The notes under the pieces: model-generated
Told to the model about the DNA's origin: nothing
Databases searched by the model: none
What the model saw: the letters and a program-made list of their open reading frames with translations, nothing else
Shown here: positions 52,079 through 61,241 of the stretch, in pieces
Layout of the letters: each line of letters begins with the position of its first letter
How positions within the stretch are numbered: position 1 is the stretch's first letter
Assembly (NCBI GenBank): GCA_016125045.1
Contig: WGML01000005.1
Location: forward strand, 1 to 64,000
DNA: 64,000 nucleotides
Source of the DNA: a bacterium
GTDB taxonomy: Bacteria; Pseudomonadota; Alphaproteobacteria; Caulobacterales; Hyphomonadaceae
Direction: 5' to 3'
Made by a program: the position numbers and the translations under genes

Positions 52079-52753
52079 TCAGCGGCGGTTCATCACCATC
52101 TTGAGAATGTCGTCCGTCGGGTCGCCGTCGCCATCGGCGTCGAGCAGTCCGCCGAGCATGCCGAGCATCCCGCCCTGACCCTGCTGCTGCTGCGCCTGCT
52201 GGCCGCGACGACCCATGAGACCGCCGAGAAGCGCGCCGATCATCCCGCCCGCCGCGCCGCCCTGCGCGGGCTGTTGACCGCCGAGGGCGCCGCCAAGCGC
52301 CGCCGCGAGCGCATTGCCGACGTCCGGCTTCTTGCTCTGCTTGGACAGGGCGCCCATGGCGAGCGCCGCCACCACGGGGAGCATCTGCTTCATCAACTCA
52401 GGCGAGACGCCGGCGCGCTCGGACGCCTTGGCGGCGACAGCGCGGGAGACATCCTTCGATCCGAGCAGATGGCCAAGAATGGCGTTGCCGTCGGCGACGG
52501 TTTCCGGACGGGTCAGCGCCTCCGGCTGTTCGAGATACTTCGCGTGCGATCCGGACTGCAGAACGCCGACGAGCGCCTGGAGCCCCCCCGGCTGAGCGAC
52601 ATTGCGCTTCAACCCGCCGGAGATCGCCGGCAACAGCGCGCGCACGGCCTGTTGGGTGGTCGCCTCGTCGAGGCCGAACTGCTTGCCGAGCTGGCTCACG
52701 GCGCCCTGCCCGGCGCTGGAGGTGAGCATGTCGAAGAGATTGACGCCGGCCAT
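52079..52753 (-). CDS. DUF937 protein
   Basis: 224 residues. MAGVNLFDMLTSSAGQGAVSQLGKQFGLDEATTQQAVRALLPAI is the DUF937 opening. The rest contains Gly/Ala/Gln-rich stretches (GGMIGALLGGLMGRRGQQ) and ends with LDADGDGDPTDDIL, an Asp-rich loop that resembles a calcium-binding site. The family has no established function. The start at 52753 fits the family. The gene runs between accA and the GMC oxidoreductase on the same strand. Confidence 0.86.
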   Translation of the reverse strand: MAGVNLFDMLTSSAGQGAVSQLGKQFGLDEATTQQAVRALLPAISGGLKRNVAQPGGLQALVGVLQSGSHAKYLEQPEALTRPETVADGNAILGHLLGSKDVSRAVAAKASERAGVSPELMKQMLPVVAALAMGALSKQSKKPDVGNALAAALGGALGGQQPAQGGAAGGMIGALLGGLMGRRGQQAQQQQGQGGMLGMLGGLLDADGDGDPTDDILKMVMNRR

Positions 52754-52857
52754 CCGAGTGATCCTCATTCCCAATTCCGGCGAACCTCATAGGACGAAAT
52801 CGGCCGACACGCGAATCGCAAAACGCGCATCCCGCGGTCAACCGCCGTCAGCGCCGC

Positions 52858-54489
52858 TCATCCTCGCGAATCATCCTCGCGCATCATCGCCGCCGCCTTC
52901 TCGGCGATCATCAGCACGGGCGAGTTGGTGTTGCCCGAGGTGATGGTGGGCATGACGGACGCATCGACCACCCGCAAGCCGTCGACCCCGCGCACACGCA
53001 GGCGCGCGTCGACGACCGCCATCGGATCATCCGCCCGGCCCATCCGCGCCGTACCCACGGGATGAAAAATCGTCGTGCCGATCCGCGCGGCGGCGGAGGC
53101 GAGCTCGGCGTCGGTGACGGCCTCCGGGCCGGGCGCGACTTCCTGCGGCGCGTATCGTGCGAACGGAGGCGCGGCGACAATGCGCCGGACCAGCCGCAGC
53201 GCATCGACCGCCACGACGCGGTCGCCCTCGGTCGCAAGATAGTTGGGCTGGATGGAGGGCGGATCGTCGGGAGAAGGCCCCAGCGCATGCACCGCGCCGC
53301 GGCTCTCCGGCCGCAGATTGCACACGCTTGCCGTGATCGCCGGGAAGCGATGGAGCGGCTCGCCGAACCGGTCGAGCGACAGCGGTTGCACGTGGAATTC
53401 GAGATTGGCGGTGGCGAACCGGTCCGACGAGCGGGCGAAGGCGCCGAGCTGGGAGGGCGCCATGGTCATCGGTCCGCGCCGGCGCAGGGCATAATCGAGC
53501 GCCATCAGCGGCCGTCGCCAGACCTGCGCATACTGTTCATTGAGGGTCGGCACGCCCGACACCCGATAGACCGGCCGCAGCTGAAGATGGTCCTGCAGGT
53601 TTTCCCCGACCCCCGGCAGATGCTGGACGACATCGACCCCTAGCCGTTTCAGGCGCTCGCCGTCGCCGATCCCGGAGCGTTCGAGCAGGACCGGCGTCAT
53701 CACGGCGCCGGCGCAGAGGGTGATCCGCGACGCACGCGCCTCGCGAACCGCCCCGCCCTCGCGCCAGCGGACGCCGGACGCGCGAAGCTGCGACTGCCTT
53801 CCGCCTGCGCCCGCGTCCGCCTCGAACAGCAGGCGTTCCACGAGCGCGCCCGTGGCAAGCGTGAGATTGGCCCGGGAGAGCGCCGGCTTCAGGAAGGCGG
53901 TGGCGGCGCTCACCCGCACGCCGCGTCGCTGGTTCACCTGGAAGTAGGAGACGCCCTCATTGTCGCCGGAGTTGAAATCGGCGACGCGCGGAACACCGCA
54001 AGCCTCCATGGCGTCGGCGAACGCATCGAGCACCGCCCAGCGCAGGCGCATCTCCTCGACCCGCCATTCTCCGCCCGAGCGGTGGAGCGGTCCCGGCGGC
54101 GCGACATGGTCCTCATGCGCGAGGAAGAAGGGAAGCACATCCTCCCAGCCCCAGCCGGGAAGGCCCATCTGCCGCCAGCCGTCATAGTCCGCCGCCTGCC
54201 CGCGCATGTAGATCATGCCGTTGATCGCCGACGAGCCGCCGATGACTCGCCCGCGCGGATAGGCGAGGCTGCGGCCGCCCAGCCCCGGCACGGGCTCGGT
54301 GGCGAACCGCCAGTCCGCGCGCGGGTCGCCGATGGCGAAGAGGTAGCCGACCGGAATATGGAACCAGATCCAGTCATCGCGGCCGCCGGCCTCCAGCACC
54401 AGCACGCGGCGGGAAGGATCGGCCGACAGGCGGTTGGCGAGGAGACATCCGGCGCTCCCCGCCCCCACGATGATGTCGTCAAATTCCAT
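52858..54489 (-). CDS. GMC family FAD oxidoreductase (choline-dehydrogenase-like)
   Basis: 543 residues. The FAD motif GAGSAG is at residues 9-14 (IIVGAGSAGCLLANRLS), then RGRVIGGSSAINGMIYMRG gives the GMC signature 1, and GAVMTPVLLERSGIG signature 2. The C-terminal GTARMG and ITSGNTNSPVLMIAEKAA are typical. Members oxidise alcohols such as choline, polyols or alkanols; the substrate here is open. The start at 54489 (MEFDDIIVG) is chosen because a longer reading adds an unlikely basic stretch. It diverges from the beta-lactamase-like gene. Confidence 0.9.
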   Translation of the reverse strand: MEFDDIIVGAGSAGCLLANRLSADPSRRVLVLEAGGRDDWIWFHIPVGYLFAIGDPRADWRFATEPVPGLGGRSLAYPRGRVIGGSSAINGMIYMRGQAADYDGWRQMGLPGWGWEDVLPFFLAHEDHVAPPGPLHRSGGEWRVEEMRLRWAVLDAFADAMEACGVPRVADFNSGDNEGVSYFQVNQRRGVRVSAATAFLKPALSRANLTLATGALVERLLFEADAGAGGRQSQLRASGVRWREGGAVREARASRITLCAGAVMTPVLLERSGIGDGERLKRLGVDVVQHLPGVGENLQDHLQLRPVYRVSGVPTLNEQYAQVWRRPLMALDYALRRRGPMTMAPSQLGAFARSSDRFATANLEFHVQPLSLDRFGEPLHRFPAITASVCNLRPESRGAVHALGPSPDDPPSIQPNYLATEGDRVVAVDALRLVRRIVAAPPFARYAPQEVAPGPEAVTDAELASAAARIGTTIFHPVGTARMGRADDPMAVVDARLRVRGVDGLRVVDASVMPTITSGNTNSPVLMIAEKAAAMMREDDSRG

Positions 54490-54631
54490 GACGCCGGCGA
54501 TGCTCCCTCGGGCCCGGTGCGAACGGGCGCCCCGCATGCGCTTGCAGCCCGCCGCCCTGCATGGTCAACCTTGGCCGAGAGAAATCGCGATCCGGAAGCC
54601 ACATCCGGGCGACCAGCGGGGAGATGTTCCG

Positions 54632-55999
54632 ATGACAATCGATGCGATCGACAGGGCGGCTCATACACGCGCGCGGCTTGGCCCTGGCGGGGCGGGATGG
54701 CTCGGGGCGGCGCTCGCCGGACTGATGCTGAGCGCCTGTGTGACGGTGTCGGAAACCCAGACTGTCGCTCCGGCCGCCGCTCCGGCTTCCACTCCGGCCG
54801 CGGCGACCATCCGAGGCGCCGACCCCGCCCGGCTGTCGCGCATCGACGAGGCGATGCGGGCCTATGTCGACGCAGGCGAGCTTGCGGGCGCTGTGCTGGT
54901 GGTGCGCCGCGACGGCCGGGAGATTTATTCCGGCGCCTGGGGATGGCGCGACAAGGAAGCGGGCGCGGCGATGCAGGCCGACACCATCTTCCGCATCGCC
55001 TCCCAGACCAAGGCGCTGGTGAGCGTCGGCGTGATGATGCTGCAGGAAGACGGCAAGCTGCTCATTTCCGACCCCGTCGGCAAATACCTGCCCGAATGGT
55101 CACAGACCAAGGTTGCGGTGGCGAAGGATGGCGGCGGATATGACGTGGTCGCGGCGAAACGGCCGATCACCGTCCGGGATTTGCTGACCCACACGGCGGG
55201 CGTCTCCTACGGGCGAGGCCCGGCCGCCGACGCCTGGCAGGCAGCAGGCATTCAGGGCTGGTATTTCGCCGACCGGACCGAACCGGTTTCGGCGGTGGTG
55301 GCGCGCATGGCGGGCCTGCCGATGGACGCCCAGCCGGGCGAACGCTTCGTCTATGGCTATTCCACCGATATTCTCGGCGCGGTGATCGAGAAGGTGAGCG
55401 GCCAGACGCTCGCGGCGTTTCTTGATGAGCGGCTGATCAAGCCGCTCGGCATGACGGATACAAGCTTCTATCTTCCGCCGGAGAAGGCGAGCCGTTTCGC
55501 GGCGGTCTACTCCGCAAATCCTTCAGGTGTGCGCAAGGCGCCCTCCCCCGGCGCCCTGATCGCGGGCAGCCATATCGGCCAGGGACACTATCTAGATGGA
55601 CCGAGGGTCGCCTATTCCGGCGGCGCGGGGCTCTTGTCGACAGCGCGGGACTACGGCCGCTTCCTGCAGATGATGCTGGACGGCGGGGTGGCGCCGGACG
55701 GAACGCGGCTCCTGTCGCGCAAGACAGTGGAGCTGATGACCGTCGACCATCTCCACATGCCGGCGTTCGGGCGACCGGGCACGGGCTTCGGGCTCGGCTT
55801 TCAGGTGACGACCGACCTCGGCGCGGCGGGGGCGACCGGCAGCGAGGGCGAGTTCGGCTGGGGCGGGGCCTATCATTCGACCTATTGGGTCGACCCGAAG
55901 GAAGGCCTCACCGTCGCCTACATGACGCAGATCATCCCCGCCGGCGACGTGAATGATCACGGCAAGGTGCGCGCACTGATCTATCAGGCGCTGGAGTAG
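54632..55999 (+). CDS. Class C beta-lactamase-like serine hydrolase, lipoprotein
   Basis: 455 residues. The N-terminus ends in a lipobox (LSAC). The SxxK motif is S124-Q-T-K127 in RIASQTKAL, and YGYSTDILGAVIEK fills the YxN position. The C-terminal part contains EFGWGGAYHSTYWVD, near the KTG-like third motif. This group covers esterases, D-aminopeptidases and PBP4-like hydrolases, so the substrate need not be a beta-lactam. GGGGAGATG lies eight bases before the ATG. It is divergent from the GMC gene and 14 bp before a small HTH gene. Confidence 0.88.
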   Translation: MTIDAIDRAAHTRARLGPGGAGWLGAALAGLMLSACVTVSETQTVAPAAAPASTPAAATIRGADPARLSRIDEAMRAYVDAGELAGAVLVVRRDGREIYSGAWGWRDKEAGAAMQADTIFRIASQTKALVSVGVMMLQEDGKLLISDPVGKYLPEWSQTKVAVAKDGGGYDVVAAKRPITVRDLLTHTAGVSYGRGPAADAWQAAGIQGWYFADRTEPVSAVVARMAGLPMDAQPGERFVYGYSTDILGAVIEKVSGQTLAAFLDERLIKPLGMTDTSFYLPPEKASRFAAVYSANPSGVRKAPSPGALIAGSHIGQGHYLDGPRVAYSGGAGLLSTARDYGRFLQMMLDGGVAPDGTRLLSRKTVELMTVDHLHMPAFGRPGTGFGLGFQVTTDLGAAGATGSEGEFGWGGAYHSTYWVDPKEGLTVAYMTQIIPAGDVNDHGKVRALIYQALE

Positions 56000-56013
56000 G
56001 CGGAGTTCAGCTG

Positions 56014-56232
56014 GTGAGGGGCCTCGACGCCGCCGCCCTTTACGTCGCCCTTGATGCGGAGCGCCGCCGGCGCGGACTTTCATGGTCGGCCGTGGGACGC
56101 GAGATCGGTGTGGCTCCAAACACGATGACGCGCCTGAAGGCGGGCGGGCGCATGGAGGTCGACGGCATGCTCGCGATGGTCGGATGGCTCGGTCGGTCTG
56201 TCGAAGACTTCGTCGTTGAAACGCCCTTCTAG
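56014..56232 (+). CDS. Small helix-turn-helix protein
   Basis: 72 residues. RRRRGLSWSAVGREIGVAPNTMTRLKAGGRMEVDGMLAMVGWLGRSVEDF is a complete XRE/Cro-type HTH with nothing else. It starts with GTG 56014, GGAG about eight bases upstream, 14 bp behind the serine hydrolase. It could be a regulator of that operon, or a free-standing DNA-binding protein. No operator was recognised. Confidence 0.75.
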   Translation: MRGLDAAALYVALDAERRRRGLSWSAVGREIGVAPNTMTRLKAGGRMEVDGMLAMVGWLGRSVEDFVVETPF

Positions 56233-56268
56233 CGCTTCAAGGGCCGACCGCGATCCGTGCCGCCCCGC

Positions 56269-57900
56269 CTATTTCGCGAGGCGGCTTGCCCGCGCCATGA
56301 CGTGGAAAATCTCATTCTGCTCGATGACGCCCGAGAACAGCTCCGCGCCCGGCCCGGACGCGAAGACCGCGACGTCCTCTCCGGCATGGGTTTCCGACGC
56401 GAGCGGGATCAGGGCCTCCTGCTGAAAATCGACCGCCGTCGTGTCGACGTTCGAGAGGTCCTTGCGCTCGCAGCGCGCCTCGGCCCCGACGCCGCGGCAG
56501 ACCGACCCCGGCCCGTTCATGTAGCCGAGCGTGGTGAAGGGCTTGCCGTCGATCCCGCGGGCGTTCCCCTCCCCGGCGGGGTATTGCACAAGCCCCAGGA
56601 TCGGATTGTTGCGCGTCGGATACCCCGCGATCGTGAAGACGTGGCTGTGATCGGCGGTGACGATGATCAGCGTCTCGGACGGATCGGTCATGGCGAGCGC
56701 CGCGGCGACCGCCTGATCCAGCGCATCCGTGTCCGCGAGCGCCCGGGCGGCGTTGCCCGCATGGTGGGCGTGGTCGATACGGCCGGCCTCGACCATCAGC
56801 ACATAGCCATCGGGATCGCGCGACAGGCGGGTGATGGCGGCGCGGGTCATCTCGGCGATCGAGGGCTCGCCCCGCCGGTCCTTCAGGCGGTCGGCCTCAT
56901 ACTGCATGTGGGAGGGCTCAAACAGGCCGAGCACCTGCACATCGCTTGCGAAGTTCACGGCGTCGAAGCCCTCGCGGCCGTCGACATAGACGCGGTTGGC
57001 CCCGCCGGCGCGCCATTCGGCGGTGATGTCCCGGCCGTCCTTCCGGCCGCCCGTGCTGTTCGGATACTCTGGGTCGGCCTGGGTTTCCGGCATGAATTGA
57101 CGGCGGCCGCCGGCGAGCGCAACCTCGAATCCGTCGCCATGCGCGGCGTTCCAGGCGATGAATTGCGCGGCGATATCGGTGCAGCCCGCGTCCTTCGCCG
57201 ACTGCGGCACCTGGCTGTCATCCTCCCAGTCGCGCTCAGTGGTCTGGGCGAAGGTCGCAGCCGGCGTTGCGTGAGTGAGCCGGGCGGTCGAGACGACGCC
57301 GGTGGCGAGGCCTGCATCCTCCGCGATCGACCAGAGCGAGGTGGTGGCGCTGGTGCGGGCCGTGGCGCAGCGGGCGGTGTCGGCCGCTTGGGTCACGCCG
57401 ATCGTCCCGTTGCGCGACTTGACGCCGGTGGTCATCGCAGCCGCGGTCGGGGCGCTGTCGGCGACCTGGGCGTCATGCGTGTAGGTGCGCGAGAAGGCCG
57501 ACCAGGGGAGCTGCTCCATGGCGAGGCGGTGGCTTTCGCCGTCGACGCCGGCCTGCTGACCCTGCCAGATGCGCGCCGCTGTGATGGTGGATATTCCCAT
57601 GCCGTCGCCGACAAATAGGATCACATTCCTGGCGGGTTTGACGCCGCGGGCGTCGATCCGGCTTTGCACGGCGGCGGCGGCGGCCCTGTAATAGCTGTCC
57701 TCGGCCTGGACGACGGGCGCGGGCTGGCGGCGGCTGACCACCGGATTGGCCGCGGCGGTCGGGGCGGCGGATCCAGCCGCGCCGCCTGCGGTCGGAGCCT
57801 CCAGCGGCGCGCTCGCGCAGGCGGCGGCGAGCACCATCGCGGAGGACAGGATCGCCGCACGGGCGACGGAGGCGCGAGGGGACATGACAGGCTCCAGCAT
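56269..57900 (-). CDS. Alkaline phosphatase, PhoA superfamily, lipoprotein
   Basis: 543 residues. A lipoprotein-type N-terminus (LAAAC) precedes NVILFVGDGMGISTITAAR, the first metal loop. The nucleophile serine is in ADSAPTAAAMTTG, and further metal ligands lie in EAGRIDHAHHAGN and VTADHSH. This is a zinc-dependent periplasmic phosphatase of the E. coli PhoA fold. Start 57900 has AGGA six bases upstream; 57885 is also possible. It is divergent from chvI, so the two-component system may control it, although I see no defined site. Confidence 0.93.
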   Translation of the reverse strand: MLEPVMSPRASVARAAILSSAMVLAAACASAPLEAPTAGGAAGSAAPTAAANPVVSRRQPAPVVQAEDSYYRAAAAAVQSRIDARGVKPARNVILFVGDGMGISTITAARIWQGQQAGVDGESHRLAMEQLPWSAFSRTYTHDAQVADSAPTAAAMTTGVKSRNGTIGVTQAADTARCATARTSATTSLWSIAEDAGLATGVVSTARLTHATPAATFAQTTERDWEDDSQVPQSAKDAGCTDIAAQFIAWNAAHGDGFEVALAGGRRQFMPETQADPEYPNSTGGRKDGRDITAEWRAGGANRVYVDGREGFDAVNFASDVQVLGLFEPSHMQYEADRLKDRRGEPSIAEMTRAAITRLSRDPDGYVLMVEAGRIDHAHHAGNAARALADTDALDQAVAAALAMTDPSETLIIVTADHSHVFTIAGYPTRNNPILGLVQYPAGEGNARGIDGKPFTTLGYMNGPGSVCRGVGAEARCERKDLSNVDTTAVDFQQEALIPLASETHAGEDVAVFASGPGAELFSGVIEQNEIFHVMARASRLAK

Positions 57901-58059
57901 TCGTTTCCTGTCCCCCTCTAGCGCAGGAGCGAGACACTTCGAAGACGTAATTCGTGCGATTGCCCGCCCGCTCAGCCTTCGCCCCTTGCCCTTCAGCGCC
58001 TGTCCCCCGATTATGCACACGACGCGCGTCCTTTGGCGCGACCGGACGGAGAGGCCCAC

Positions 58060-58755
58060 ATGGCGACCATCGCCCTTGTCGACGACGACGAGCACATCGT
58101 TGAGGCGCTGAAGGCGTTCTTCGAGGCCGAGGGGTATCAGGTGCGCCCCTATCATGACGGTGCCTCCGCGCTCGCGGGGCTTTCGGACAATCCTCCGGAT
58201 ATCGCCATTCTCGACGTGAAGATGCCGAAGATGGACGGAATGGAGCTGCTGCGCCGCCTGCGGCAGACATCGAACCTGCCGGCGATCTTCCTCACCTCCA
58301 AGGATGACGAGATCGACGAGGTGGTCGGATTCAACATCGGCGCCGATGATTTCATCCGCAAGCCGTGCTCGAACCGCCTGCTGGCGGAACGGGTGAAGGC
58401 GATTCTGCGCCGGTCGCGGGGTGCGCCGGCGGGAAGCGACGACGCCGACCGCAAGTCGATCGTGCGCGGACGCCTGACGCTCGATCCCAACCGCCACGCC
58501 TGCACGTGGGACGGCAAGGTGGTACGTCTCACGGTGACGGAGTTCCTGATCCTGCAGGCGCTCGCCCAGCGCCCGGGCTTCGTGAAGAGCCGCGACCAGC
58601 TTATGGACGCGGCCTATGACGATCAGGTCTATGTCGACGACCGCACGATCGACAGCCACATCAAGCGATTGCGCAAGAAATTCCGCGATATCGACGACGA
58701 GTTTGAGTCGATCGAGACGCTCTATGGCGTGGGGTACCGCTATAAGGAAGCCTGA
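58060..58755 (+). CDS. chvI: Response regulator ChvI
   Basis: 231 residues. The receiver domain has the acidic pair D8/D9, phospho-acceptor D52 in ILDVKMP, and the conserved K in FIRKPCS. An OmpR-type winged helix follows ([25 protein letters not shown], then [16 protein letters not shown]). ChvI responds to acid and envelope stress and, in plant- and animal-associated alphaproteobacteria, controls exopolysaccharide and host-interaction genes. The start at 58060 is [10 protein letters not shown]. It overlaps chvG by 32 bp. Confidence 0.95.
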   Translation: MATIALVDDDEHIVEALKAFFEAEGYQVRPYHDGASALAGLSDNPPDIAILDVKMPKMDGMELLRRLRQTSNLPAIFLTSKDDEIDEVVGFNIGADDFIRKPCSNRLLAERVKAILRRSRGAPAGSDDADRKSIVRGRLTLDPNRHACTWDGKVVRLTVTEFLILQALAQRPGFVKSRDQLMDAAYDDQVYVDDRTIDSHIKRLRKKFRDIDDEFESIETLYGVGYRYKEA

Positions 58756-60367
58756 GCGCTATTCGGGCCGCCGACGGCGGGACGCGGCGCGGTCCAAGCT
58801 TTGGTCGCCGATCGCGGGGCTCATTCTGGCCTCGAACCTCGCAGGGCTCATCATCCTCATCGTCGGCGCGCTTGTGCTGAACGAGATCCGCTCGGGGCTC
58901 GTCCAGGCGCGCACGGAGTCCCTTCGCGAACAGAGCGATCTGATCGCCTCGGTGCTGGTGGATGTCGCAACACGCGGCGACCCGGAACCGCAGCTTCTCG
59001 AAAGCCAGGCGAGGAGCCTGCTGAAACGCCTGAGGACGACCGCGAACACGCGGATGCGGATTTTCAACGCCGATACGGAAGTGGCGGCGGACACCTATCT
59101 GCTGAACGACGAGGTCGAAGCGCAGACCCTGCCGCCCATCCGCGAACCCGGCGTCGTCCAGCAGGGCTGGTTGGAGCTGTCGCGCTTTGTAAGCGGCGTG
59201 ATCGAGCGCCTTGACCGGCGCGGCGGACCGGGAATCGCCGACGCGCGCAGCCTTGAGGAGGAGGTCGCGATCGCGCTGCGCGGGGATGCGGCCGCGTCGC
59301 AACGTTTCAGCGATCTCGGCGAACGGGTGATCTCGGTCTCGATCCCGATCCGCCATGTTGGCGCGGTCGTCGGCGCGCTGACGGTGGAATCGAGCGACGT
59401 CGCTGAGATCATCGCTGCGGAGCGGGCCGCGCTCCTGCCGTTCATTTTCGTGGCGATCCTTGTCGCAATCGTCACCTCCGCCCTGCTGACCACGGTGATC
59501 GCACGGCCGCTGCGGCGGCTATCGATCGCGTCCGATCAGGTGCGCACCGGGGCCGCCGATCGGCTGGACCTCGGCAAGCTGCCAAACCGCAAGGACGAGA
59601 TCGGCGATCTTGCGCAGGCGCTCGCTGCGATGACGGCGGCGCTGAATGACCGGATCCAGGCGAACGAACGTTTCGCCGCCGACGTCGCCCATGAACTGAA
59701 GAACCCGCTGACCTCGATCCGGTCGGCGGTGGAGACCGCGCAGACCGTCTCCGATCCCGCGGTGCGCGAACGTATGGGACAGGTGATCGCGCGCGACGTG
59801 ATCCGGCTCGACCGGCTGATCACGGACATCTCCAACCTGTCGCGGGCCGAGGCGGAAATCATGCGCGAGAAGGCGACGCGCGTCGATCTCTCCCGGCTGC
59901 TGGAGGATCTTGTGTCGATCTACGCCGACACCGGACGGGAGGGCGAAGCGCGGGTCACCCTGCACGCCGAACCCGGCGTCTCCGCGGTGATGGGGCGGGA
60001 AGGCCCGATCGGGCAGGTCGTGCGCAATCTCATCGACAACGCCCGCTCCTTTTCGCCGCCAGGCGGCGAGGTTCGGGTGACGCTCAACCGGCGGCAGACC
60101 GCGCACGGCCCGGTCATGCACATCCTCGTTGACGATGACGGGCCGGGCGTGCCGCCGGACAAGCTCGAGAAGATTTTCGAGCGCTTCTATTCGGACCGGC
60201 CGCAGGGCGCCAAATTCGGCAACAATTCGGGCCTCGGGCTCTCGCTCGTGAAGCAGATCGTCGAGACGCATCGCGGGAAGGTCTGGGCGGAAAACCGGAT
60301 TGCGGAGGGTGTCGTAAAAGGAGCACGCTTCAACGTCGAATTGCCCGCGGTGCGCGGCGACACATAA
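58724..60367 (+). CDS. chvG: Sensor histidine kinase ChvG
   Basis: 547 residues. Two membrane helices (about 28-52 and 240-268) frame a periplasmic sensor of about 190 residues, followed by HAMP ([36 protein letters not shown]), the phospho-histidine H323 in [13 protein letters not shown], and the ATPase ([37 protein letters not shown]). The start ATG 58724 lies inside chvI and has only a weak ribosome site, so translational coupling is likely. In related species ExoR controls ChvG from the periplasm; no exoR is present here. Confidence 0.94.
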   Translation: MAWGTAIRKPERYSGRRRRDAARSKLWSPIAGLILASNLAGLIILIVGALVLNEIRSGLVQARTESLREQSDLIASVLVDVATRGDPEPQLLESQARSLLKRLRTTANTRMRIFNADTEVAADTYLLNDEVEAQTLPPIREPGVVQQGWLELSRFVSGVIERLDRRGGPGIADARSLEEEVAIALRGDAAASQRFSDLGERVISVSIPIRHVGAVVGALTVESSDVAEIIAAERAALLPFIFVAILVAIVTSALLTTVIARPLRRLSIASDQVRTGAADRLDLGKLPNRKDEIGDLAQALAAMTAALNDRIQANERFAADVAHELKNPLTSIRSAVETAQTVSDPAVRERMGQVIARDVIRLDRLITDISNLSRAEAEIMREKATRVDLSRLLEDLVSIYADTGREGEARVTLHAEPGVSAVMGREGPIGQVVRNLIDNARSFSPPGGEVRVTLNRRQTAHGPVMHILVDDDGPGVPPDKLEKIFERFYSDRPQGAKFGNNSGLGLSLVKQIVETHRGKVWAENRIAEGVVKGARFNVELPAVRGDT

Positions 60368-60437
60368 GTATGCTTCACGCTCTTGCAGCAATTTGGCAGG
60401 ATGTTGTTCGCAGGTGCGGCATTCGGGAGATGCGGTG

Positions 60438-60839
60438 ATGATCGGCGTCGTGGTGGTGACGCATGGCAGGCTGGCGGAAGAGTTCGTTGCAGCGGCCGTG
60501 CATGTTGTCGGGCCGCAGGACCGTCTGGTTCCGGTCTGCATCGGGCCGGACGACGACATGGACATGCGCAGGCGCGAGATCATCGCCGCCGCGAAGGGCG
60601 TCGATGACGGCTCGGGCGTCGTGATTCTCACCGACATGTTCGGCGGCACACCCTGCAACCTCGCGATTTCGGTGATGGGCTCCGGCCAGATCGAGGTCAT
60701 CGCGGGCGCAAACCTTCCGATGCTGATCACGCTTTGCGAGACGCGGGCGAAACTCCCGCTCGCCGAAGCGTGCGAGCGCGCCGCCGACGCCGGCCGGCGT
60801 TTCGTCTCGGTGGTCTCCAAACTGCTCCAGCGCGCCTGA
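60438..60839 (+). CDS. PTS EIIA component, mannose/fructose family
   Basis: 133 residues. MIGVVVVTHGRLAEEFV places the phospho-histidine at H9, and GVVILTDMFGGTPCNLAI is typical of the EIIA-Man fold. In alphaproteobacteria this protein is a phosphorelay acceptor without a sugar permease, regulating through protein contacts. GGGAG lies seven bases before ATG 60438. Its stop overlaps the HPr start by one base (TGATG). hprK is expected upstream but is absent. Confidence 0.93.
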   Translation: MIGVVVVTHGRLAEEFVAAAVHVVGPQDRLVPVCIGPDDDMDMRRREIIAAAKGVDDGSGVVILTDMFGGTPCNLAISVMGSGQIEVIAGANLPMLITLCETRAKLPLAEACERAADAGRRFVSVVSKLLQRA

Positions 60840-61123
60840 TGTCGGGCGCGGACGTCGCGCGCCGGGACGTGTTGATCGTCAATCAGCGCGGCCTGCACGC
60901 CAGGGCGTCCGCCGCCTTCGCCCGCGAGGCCGGGGCGTTCACCTGCCGCATCACGGTGCGCCACCTTGCACTGGCGGCCAATGGCGCCTCGATCATGGAG
61001 CTGTTGACGCTCGGAGCGGCCTGCGGGGACACGATCCGCATCGAGGCGGAGGGCGAAGGCGCGCAAGCGGCGGCCGACGCGCTTGTCGCGCTGGTGGCGG
61101 GGCGGTTCGGCGAAAGCACCTGA
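60839..61123 (+). CDS. ptsH: HPr phosphocarrier protein
   Basis: 94 residues. The active H20 is in NQRGLHARASAAF, and S51 in NGASIMELLTLGA fills the position of the regulatory serine (S46) used by HPr kinase in species that have it. It accepts phosphate from EI (here PtsP, encoded at 34717-37005) and passes it to EIIA. It overlaps the EIIA gene by one base. HprK itself is not in this locus. Confidence 0.94.
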   Translation: MSGADVARRDVLIVNQRGLHARASAAFAREAGAFTCRITVRHLALAANGASIMELLTLGAACGDTIRIEAEGEGAQAAADALVALVAGRFGEST

Positions 61124-61158
61124 TCCGCGCTGATCCGCGCACACGCGCCAACAATCAC

Positions 61159-61178
61159 ATATAAAGATATCTTTATAT
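61159..61178. promoter_or_regulatory. Perfect 20-bp palindrome upstream of ahcY (SahR/SamR-type operator candidate)
   Basis: ATATAAAGATATCTTTATAT is a perfect palindrome, strongly AT-rich against the GC-rich background, 64-83 bp before the ahcY start. From memory, ArsR-family regulators of the S-adenosylmethionine cycle in proteobacteria (SahR/SamR) bind sites of this kind at ahcY and metF/metH genes. I could not check the motif in a database. Confidence 0.75.
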
Positions 61179-61180
61179 CC

Positions 61181-61210
61181 TTTACAGGCCGACGCCCGGC
61201 TTGCTACATC
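61181..61210 (+). promoter_or_regulatory. Candidate ahcY promoter
   Basis: TTTACA (61181-61186) and TACATC (61205-61210) are 18 bp apart, directly after the palindrome. A repressor dimer on the palindrome would touch the -35 region. Confidence 0.5.
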
Positions 61211-61241
61211 GCCCGATCACATACGGGAAGGAAGGCGCGAC

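Noticed and set aside
54434-54631. Long N-terminal extension of the serine hydrolase
   Set aside because: It overlaps the divergent GMC start, and the internal ATG at 54632 has a strong ribosome site and leads directly into the lipoprotein signal.
58616-58723. Extension of ChvG upstream into chvI
   Set aside because: The extra N-terminal residues are Ser/Arg-rich translation of chvI in another frame; ATG 58724 gives a normal short cytoplasmic head before the first membrane helix.
61124-61241. SAH riboswitch before ahcY
   Set aside because: The leader is occupied by a palindrome and a promoter; the remaining 30 nt of transcript are too short for that RNA.
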